From assembly GCF_003344345.1 (NCBI RefSeq), contig NZ_QPIP01000056.1, positions 1 to 10,924 of the forward strand: a stretch of 10,924 nucleotides of DNA. Direction: 5' to 3'. The DNA comes from Wolbachia endosymbiont of Cylisticus convexus (GTDB lineage: Bacteria > Pseudomonadota > Alphaproteobacteria > Rickettsiales > Anaplasmataceae). Shown piece by piece: positions 6,558 through 10,924 of this stretch. The position numbers were made by a program, and so were the translations under genes. Under the pieces are notes generated by a model. The model was given only the letters and a program-made list of their open reading frames with translations. It made no database searches and had not been told where the DNA came from. Numbering within the stretch: the stretch's first letter is position 1; each line of letters starts with the position of its first letter.

Positions 6558-7640
6558 CTAAAAAACCCTTAATCCATGGCCTAGCCTACCAAATTTTGTT
6601 TCCATATATGAATCATTATATTCATTACGTTCCATAATAAGTGGTAGACACTTTGTAACCTCTATACCATTGTTTTTCAACTCCGATAACTTCCTACCGT
6701 TATTTGTAAGTAATTGGATCTTTTTGATGTCTAATTTCTTGAGTATTTCAGCTGCAACAGCAAAGCTTCTTTCATCATCTTCAAAACCCAATACTCTATT
6801 TGCATCAACAGTATCAAGATTATGTCTTCTTTGCATACTGTACGCTCTTAACTTATTAGTTAAACCAATGCCTCTTCCATCTTGCATCAAATACAATATA
6901 ATACCACTTCCAAAATCAGCTATCATTTGAATTGCTTGATGTAACTGACTTCTACAATCGCATGATAAGCTATCTAACAAGTCACCCGTATAGCACGAAG
7001 AATGAATTCTCACTAATGGTTCGTCATCTTTATCTGGATTGCCAATGATGATTGCATGATGTTCTCTTCCGCCACTTTCGGTTCTATAAGATATGATATC
7101 TACTTCTTGAGTCTGTTTTAAAAATAATGATGTTTTGCACACTTCATATACATCCTGATTTTCTTGAAAATTATTTATGAATGACGTGTCCAGTGCAATA
7201 ACGTCATTTTTCTCGCACCAATTTTGCATTTCATGGTTATTCTCAAAAGTCATATCAGCCACTAATGCGTATGGCAATAATTCTGAGAATTTAAGCAAGG
7301 CAATAGCACATTCATCTATTGTCTTTGAGCATTGCAACTCTTTTATGCAATCTTCCTTTGAACAGTTTATTAAATAGAGTAGTTCATCAAAATTATTCAC
7401 CAACAGACGTTTGCTGTTATGTTCTTTATTTTGAGATATGTATTTTACCTTACTTGAAGTTAAAGTAACATATACATTACTTGATATAAGCTTGTATTGA
7501 TTAAATAAATCTCTTTCTAAAGCCTCAACAGCAGCAAACAATAGGTAATTACTTTCATCATATATTACAATTGGCCGGCCACTTCTAATTTCGCTGATAG
7601 CTCTTTCTACCTTATTGCTATTCCGATTTTCTATAAACAT
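6558..7640 (-). CDS. ribA: GTP cyclohydrolase II (RibA) with degenerate RibB-like N-terminal region
   Basis: It catalyses the first committed step of riboflavin synthesis, converting GTP to 2,5-diamino-6-ribosylamino-4(3H)-pyrimidinone 5'-phosphate, formate and pyrophosphate, in the cytosol. The protein has 360 aa, longer than stand-alone RibA (about 200 aa). The catalytic part is about 180-340: zinc ligands C216, C227 and C229 in SSCYTGDLLDSLSCDCRSQL, then QDGRGIGL (253-260), NKLRAYSMQ (262-270), DTVDANRVLGF (276-286) and LLTNNGRKL (310-318). The usual NNPRK is NNGRK here. The first 170 residues begin like a DHBP synthase (AISEIRSGRPIVIYD) but lack the acidic EDEGD-type catalytic stretch, so RibB activity is unlikely. 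The gene is codirectional with the vir genes and 30 nt downstream of a tRNA. Linked expression of ribA and the T4SS genes is reported for Wolbachia. Confidence 0.93.
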   Translation of the reverse strand: MFIENRNSNKVERAISEIRSGRPIVIYDESNYLLFAAVEALERDLFNQYKLISSNVYVTLTSSKVKYISQNKEHNSKRLLVNNFDELLYLINCSKEDCIKELQCSKTIDECAIALLKFSELLPYALVADMTFENNHEMQNWCEKNDVIALDTSFINNFQENQDVYEVCKTSLFLKQTQEVDIISYRTESGGREHHAIIIGNPDKDDEPLVRIHSSCYTGDLLDSLSCDCRSQLHQAIQMIADFGSGIILYLMQDGRGIGLTNKLRAYSMQRRHNLDTVDANRVLGFEDDERSFAVAAEILKKLDIKKIQLLTNNGRKLSELKNNGIEVTKCLPLIMERNEYNDSYMETKFGRLGHGLRVF

Positions 7641-7670
7641 TTTTACTCATATTAAACAGCGATAAAAAAC

Positions 7671-7758
7671 TGGTGCGGCCGAGAAGACTTGAACTTCCAA
7701 GGCCTTATGAGCCACAGCGACCTCAACGCTGCGTGTCTACCAATTCCACCACGGCCGC
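7671..7758 (-). tRNA. tRNA-Leu (anticodon GAG), CCA encoded
   Basis: On the minus strand the acceptor arms GCGGCCG (from 7758) and CGGCCGC pair perfectly, followed by discriminator A and a genomically encoded CCA (7671-7673). The anticodon arm is CAGCG-TTGAGGT-CGCTG, giving anticodon GAG, which reads CUC and CUU. A long variable arm (class II, as in Leu) follows, then a T arm with loop TTCAAGT. The length is 88 nt with CCA. It lies 30 nt upstream of ribA on the same strand, so one transcript could carry both. Confidence 0.95.
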
Positions 7759-7948
7759 ACTATATTCTAGTTTTTATATAATTATTTTAAATTACTTAAT
7801 CATTTTAGAATTTTTCATCTAGAGTGTCAATCTGATACTAGAATAATTTAGAAATTACCTATATAATTTGATTATGAATTTTGTGATTATAAATTTTAAT
7901 CATTTAAGATAACCTTACTACTAATTTTTAACTTAGGTTTTTATACAA

Positions 7949-9178
7949 ATGAATATAGCTAATATCTTTATTTTTTTAGCTCTTATAACTAGCCCTCATT
8001 TCGTCCATGCACAAATATTATACACATGGTCTCAAGTCATTCCAGAAAATAAATTAAGCATACGTGCAATTATAGACAATAATATGTGTCCTATTGCTTA
8101 CGTCGATGATAAGAAAGTAGAAATGCTAAGTCGCAGCTCAATCAACAATACCGAAACAGTTTGTGAATTGATAGTAGAAACAAATGCTCAAAACATTAGT
8201 ATTGACAATATAAAGGTTCCCGTATTAGCGGAAAAGATCAGTAAAATTGCTTTCATTGGTGATACAGGATGTAGAATAAATATGTTATTTCAGCAAGAAT
8301 GTAATTCTATAGATAGCTGGCCTTTAAAAAAAAATTTAGATTCAATTGCTTTTCATAAACCAGATTTAATCATCCATGTTGGTGATTATCATTATAGACA
8401 AACAAAATGTAGAAACACACAAAAGTGCGGCGATATTTATGGATATAGCAAAGAAGCGTGGTACGCTGATTGGTTTGAGCCTGCAAAAGATATTTTAACA
8501 CAATCTCCTTTTCTTTTTGTTCGTGGAAATCATGAGAGTTGTAATAGAGCTTATGAAGGATGGTTCAGATACTTAGATTCATACCCTTTTTCCCCTAAAA
8601 AATGTGAAGATCTTGTTTCTAGTTGGTCTTTAGATGCTGGACCGATTACATTTTTTATTTTTGATTCTTCATCCGGTGAAGACATTTTTACAACCCAAAG
8701 CACAATTGATGCTTTTGAGAGACAATTTGATAAATTGATACAAGATAAGCCCACGTGGTTTTTAACTCATAAACCGCTTTGGAGATCTCCAAAAAAAGAA
8801 TTTTTGACATTAAAAAGCCATGGTAATCTTACACAAATCGAAGCTTTTGGAGATAAGTTTCCAAGCAATGTTACTACCATAGTTTCTGGTCACATTCATA
8901 TAGCCCAGATTTTATTAATGGATAATGTTCCAGACCAGATTATAGTTGGAAACGGTGGTGCATTATTACACGCTCAAGATCAAGAACCTGTTTATCAAAA
9001 TGTAGAATTTGACTATCCAAACGGTAGAAATTACTTAGCACACGAGGTTAGAAACTTTTTCGGCTTTGGCTTTGCAATATTAAGTTTAGATGATCACAAA
9101 TTTACTTTCTATAATCAAGATAATAAGGAAATGTATTCTGCAAACCTAATGAAAGACTTTAAACTTAAAACAAATTAA
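7949..9178 (+). CDS. Secreted calcineurin-like metallophosphoesterase
   Basis: 409 aa. A hydrophobic signal peptide (1-21, ending HFVHA) points to export. The body shows the full set of two-metal phosphoesterase motifs: GDTG (D105), GDYHY (D146), GNHE (N194, H195), a lone His in LTHKP (H274) and GHIH (H315, H317), so the active site should be intact. These are the hallmarks of the calcineurin-like/purple acid phosphatase superfamily, which cleaves phosphomonoesters or diesters; the substrate cannot be told from sequence. Eight cysteines remain after the signal peptide (47, 72, 108, 118, 154, 160, 198, 219), an even number compatible with disulfides in an oxidising compartment. Only a weak AGG precedes the ATG. 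The gene is divergent from the tRNA/ribA/vir block, with a 190-bp AT-rich spacer between. A role at the host interface is possible but not shown. Confidence 0.88.
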   Translation: MNIANIFIFLALITSPHFVHAQILYTWSQVIPENKLSIRAIIDNNMCPIAYVDDKKVEMLSRSSINNTETVCELIVETNAQNISIDNIKVPVLAEKISKIAFIGDTGCRINMLFQQECNSIDSWPLKKNLDSIAFHKPDLIIHVGDYHYRQTKCRNTQKCGDIYGYSKEAWYADWFEPAKDILTQSPFLFVRGNHESCNRAYEGWFRYLDSYPFSPKKCEDLVSSWSLDAGPITFFIFDSSSGEDIFTTQSTIDAFERQFDKLIQDKPTWFLTHKPLWRSPKKEFLTLKSHGNLTQIEAFGDKFPSNVTTIVSGHIHIAQILLMDNVPDQIIVGNGGALLHAQDQEPVYQNVEFDYPNGRNYLAHEVRNFFGFGFAILSLDDHKFTFYNQDNKEMYSANLMKDFKLKTN

Positions 9179-9209
9179 AGTTAGGACTGACCTGTTAATT
9201 TATTGTTAG

Positions 9210-9427
9210 CGATTACACTTTCAAAATGATAAGACTCTATCTTATAATAGAACCTTGTGGTATGCTACTATGACTCGTATTATACTTTGAATTGTCCATA
9301 TAACCTGTTTTTAGCAATTGATTAATTAGTTGAATAAAACGCTCATCTTAGAAGTTTTCACTCAGTATTTCCAACAACACGGTATGATCGATTAAATTAT
9401 ACATGTACTGAGCTCTCCTTCGATAAA
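9210..9427 (-). pseudogene. Degraded group II intron reverse transcriptase fragment
   Basis: On the minus strand, frame pieces match the central reverse transcriptase region of group II intron maturases. FIEGELSTCI (from 9427) corresponds to the FIEGDIKGCF block; after a frame change comes NLIDHTVLLEILSE, then a stop at 9348-9350. The same frame continues with DERFIQLINQLLKTGYMD and the block-4 motif SSIPQGSII, then a stop at 9237-9239. The YADD active-site block that should follow is missing: the sequence decays and the 3' end of the phosphoesterase gene lies there. Two in-frame stops, at least one frameshift and loss of both ends make this a dead remnant. Neither intron RNA domains V/VI nor the maturase domain are visible. 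No complete protein can be made from it. Confidence 0.8.
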
Positions 9428-9553
9428 TCACTTGTACTGACCTTACCCCAAATTATAGCTTTTACGAATAATGAACCACTCAATTACCTCTTTCTTAACC
9501 ACTCCTATTAACAGTAGAATATTGTAAGTTAAAAATATGATATAAAGGAGATA

Positions 9554-9712
9554 AGAGGGAAGATAACTCCACTCACTATAGGAATGGAGTTATCACGGGC
9601 GTGTGCGACCGCTAGAATAATGGCTATACAACCGTGCTCATCAAGGTACACTAGCCCTATCTCTCGATACGTTTGAATAGTTGTGTGGGACATACATATG
9701 CACCCGTTTACA
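9554..9712 (+). ncRNA. Candidate IS110 bridge RNA in the element's left end
   Basis: IS110-group elements encode a bridge RNA upstream of the recombinase, with a 5' stem-loop and two internal loops that pair with target and donor DNA. This stretch is clearly richer in GC than its surroundings and rich in complementary segments. A perfect 10-bp stem, GATAACTCCA (9562-9571) with TGGAGTTATC (9585-9594), closes a 13-nt loop. GGCTA (9622-9626) pairs with TAGCC (9652-9656), and inside it ACC (9631-9633) with GGT (9645-9647) leaves an 11-nt loop. CTAT (9657-9660) pairs with ATAG (9677-9680), and ACGGG (9595-9599) with CCCGT (9703-9707) could close the whole. I paired these by eye without energy calculation; ends and guide segments are inferred. 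No protein frame explains the region. Confidence 0.55.
9562..9594 (+). repeat. Perfect 10-bp inverted repeat (5' stem-loop of candidate bridge RNA)
   Basis: GATAACTCCA at 9562-9571 and TGGAGTTATC at 9585-9594 are exact reverse complements separated by 13 nt. No T-run follows, so it is not a standard intrinsic terminator. Confidence 0.85.
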
Positions 9713-9736
9713 ATCTTAAATTAACTAAAACTAATC

Positions 9737-9740
9737 GAGG
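9737..9740 (+). promoter_or_regulatory. Ribosome binding site of the IS110 recombinase
   Basis: GAGG with a 5-base spacer to the ATG at 9746. This supports that start rather than a later one. Confidence 0.6.
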
Positions 9741-9745
9741 TTATT

Positions 9746-10693
9746 ATGATTACATCTTATCAAAATTTTATTGGCATTGATATCGGAAAATTTAAAAATG
9801 TTGCTGCAGTTCACAACCAAAAGAACACTATCAAGTTTGATAATAATGCTGCTGGTTGGCAACAATTGTTTCAAAATTTTTCAAATATTCTACCTAATTC
9901 TTTTGTAACTTTGGAAAATACAGGAAAATATGAGCTTGGCTTAGCACACTTTCTGGTTGATAAGAATGTTGCTGTACATCGAGCTAATACTCGCAAAGTA
10001 AAAAGCTTTACCTTATCTCATGGAATTTTAGCAAAGTCTGATCAATCAGATGCAAGAGCCCTTGCTCAATATGGATTTGAGCGTTATAGTACTCTATCTC
10101 TATTTGTGCCTATGTCAAAAGAACAAACAGCCTTAGCTGCACTTTGTCAACGTCGTGATGACCTTACACAAATAAGAGCTCAAGAGAAATGTAGACTGAA
10201 AGCACCTGAAAACGACTATATAAAAGAAAGTTGCCAAAAAACTATTGACTTTTTTAACAGTCAAATAGATGAGCTCAATGATGCCATACAAAAAATTATC
10301 GATGAGAATCCAGAGTTAAAAAAGCGCCAAAAAATCATAAGAACAGTACCAGGAATAGGTAAAAAGTTATCACAAGATTTTGTATGCTTGATGCCAGAAC
10401 TTGGCTACTTAAGCAGGCAAGAAGTTGCTAGTCTTGCTGGAGTTGCCCCGCATCCAAAAGAAAGTGGTAAAGCTATTGGTTATCGCAGAATAAGTGGTGG
10501 CAGAAGGAACGTTCGTGAAAAGCTTTTTACATCTGCGATGGCTGCTTCAAGGACTAAATCTGCACTTGGTGCTTTTTATTCTGCTCTCATTGGTAGAGGT
10601 AAAAAGAAGATGGTAGTCATAACAGCTCTAATGCGCAAAATTATAGTGATTGCTAATGCAAGGCTTAAAGAAGCAATTAACGCAAATTTTTAA
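9746..10693 (+). CDS. IS110-family DEDD transposase/recombinase
   Basis: 315 aa and apparently intact; family members are about 300-450 aa. It catalyses RNA-guided, circle-forming recombination of its own element. The N-terminal RuvC-like domain shows the DEDD acidic set: D12 in GIDIGK, E57 in VTLEN, D99 and D102 in KSDQSDARALA. A helical linker (about 125-195) joins it to the Transposase_20 domain, starting RTVPGIGKKLSQDF (199-212) and continuing ASLAGVAPHPKESGKAIG (228-245). S240 matches the position of the catalytic serine of IS621-type proteins, and RRNVREKLF (253-261) follows. No frameshift or missing key residue is seen, so the protein may be active. The start is supported by GAGG just upstream. 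Confidence 0.95.
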   Translation: MITSYQNFIGIDIGKFKNVAAVHNQKNTIKFDNNAAGWQQLFQNFSNILPNSFVTLENTGKYELGLAHFLVDKNVAVHRANTRKVKSFTLSHGILAKSDQSDARALAQYGFERYSTLSLFVPMSKEQTALAALCQRRDDLTQIRAQEKCRLKAPENDYIKESCQKTIDFFNSQIDELNDAIQKIIDENPELKKRQKIIRTVPGIGKKLSQDFVCLMPELGYLSRQEVASLAGVAPHPKESGKAIGYRRISGGRRNVREKLFTSAMAASRTKSALGAFYSALIGRGKKKMVVITALMRKIIVIANARLKEAINANF

Positions 10694-10713
10694 AATCTGC
10701 ATAAGAAAATAGG

Positions 10714-10759
10714 TTAATGAATATGCGCGCCACACAAATTTAAAGCACATATTCATTAA
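10714..10759. repeat. Perfect 12-bp inverted repeat (hairpin) downstream of the IS110 recombinase
   Basis: TTAATGAATATG at 10714-10725 and CATATTCATTAA at 10748-10759 are exact reverse complements around a 22-nt spacer, beginning 20 nt after the recombinase stop codon. The stem is AT-rich and lacks a following T-run, so an intrinsic terminator is doubtful. It may mark the element's right end, stabilise the transcript's 3' end, or be an unrelated palindromic repeat. Confidence 0.75.
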
Positions 10760-10899
10760 TCATAAGATCTAAGCAGTGGTAGTTGTTTGATATAAATTTC
10801 TTTCTGTAATGAACTAGGGTTTTTATTGCCAAAAATACGTTTTTCAATTGAATAAGAATACAAAACTATAAATAAGAGTTGTAATAAGACTAAATTCAA
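10756..10899 (-). other. Doubtful small reading frame, 47 codons, no recognised family
   Basis: If started at TTG (10899), the minus strand encodes a hydrophobic start (NLVLLQLLFIVLY) and a polar tail ending PLLRSYD, with the stop overlapping the inverted repeat at 10748-10759. An ATG at 10916 begins MFFKIF in another frame and stops at once; one indel in the T-run there would join the two into a signal-peptide-like N-terminus. It might be the cut-off start of an exported protein broken by the IS110 insertion, or simple chance. I do not recognise it and see no ribosome binding site. Confidence 0.15.
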
Positions 10900-10924
10900 A
10901 AAATTTTAAAAAACATAGTTGATG

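Larger units (their letters stand above)
9538..10796 (+). mobile_element. IS110-family insertion sequence (approximate ends)
   Basis: The element contains an intact IS110-type recombinase gene (9746-10693), a long structured non-coding left end (about 200 nt) and a short right end, the layout of the IS110 group rather than the IS1111 group. IS110 elements lack regular terminal inverted repeats, so the ends are hard to set. I used a 9-bp direct repeat, TGATATAAA, at 9538-9546 and 10788-10796 as provisional borders; in AT-rich DNA this may be chance. The left flank holds the reverse transcriptase remnant. The presence of the gene is secure, the borders are not. Confidence 0.6.

Noticed and set aside
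7759..7948. Promoters for the tRNA and the phosphoesterase in the divergent spacer
   Set aside because: Several TATA-like hexamers exist, but none has a convincing -35 at proper spacing; the AT content makes such matches uninformative.
9562..9594. Intrinsic terminator
   Set aside because: The stem is perfect but is not followed by a T-run, and the next bases continue into further structured sequence.
9667..10842. Octamer ATACGTTT shared by the candidate bridge RNA (9667-9674) and the right flank (10835-10842) as a donor guide match
   Set aside because: A single 8-nt AT-biased match lying beyond the more likely right border; I judged it chance.

Overview
The window looks like the chromosome of a Wolbachia (Rickettsiales, obligate intracellular endosymbiont of arthropods and filarial nematodes). 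The main support is the minus-strand gene order ribA-virB8-virB9-virB10-virB11-virD4, which is the characteristic arrangement of one of the two Wolbachia type IV secretion (T4SS) loci. The AT-rich composition, the long spacers and the mix of IS256, IS110 and group II intron remnants fit the same genus. The strain cannot be fixed from the window alone.

Layout. (1) 1-490: the end of an IS256-family element, transcribed leftwards and cut by the window edge. Its transposase is frameshifted near its N-terminus. Its terminal region appears to carry a second insertion, a 207-bp MITE-like element (266-472) with 18-bp terminal inverted repeats (17/18 matching) and 11-bp flanking direct repeats. (2) 522-6485, minus strand: five tightly packed T4SS genes. 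virB8, virB9 and virB10 encode inner-membrane and core-complex parts, virB11 the hexameric ATPase, and virD4 the coupling ATPase with a long acidic C-terminal tail. (3) 6558-7640, minus: ribA, GTP cyclohydrolase II fused to a degenerate RibB-like N-terminal region. (4) 7671-7758, minus: tRNA-Leu(GAG) with encoded CCA, 30 nt upstream of ribA. (5) 7949-9178, plus: a secreted calcineurin-like metallophosphoesterase. (6) About 9210-9427, minus: a decayed group II intron reverse transcriptase fragment. (7) About 9540-10800, plus: an IS110-family element with an intact 315-aa DEDD/Ser recombinase and a structured upstream left end. That left end is the best candidate in the window for a bridge-RNA gene. 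(8) 10694-10924: a strong 12-bp inverted repeat and AT-rich sequence with only a doubtful small reading frame.

How the genes work together: VirB8, B9 and B10 form the envelope-spanning channel, VirB11 powers it and VirD4 recruits effectors, with RibA transcribed in the same direction just upstream. Linked ribA and T4SS expression has been reported in Wolbachia. The plus-strand phosphoesterase is divergent from the tRNA/ribA/vir block. Both ends of the conserved block are occupied by mobile-element debris, including the position just after virD4 where many Wolbachia carry the surface-protein gene wspB. The most interesting items are the candidate bridge RNA of the IS110 element, the MITE nested in the IS256 terminus, and the acidic VirD4 tail.
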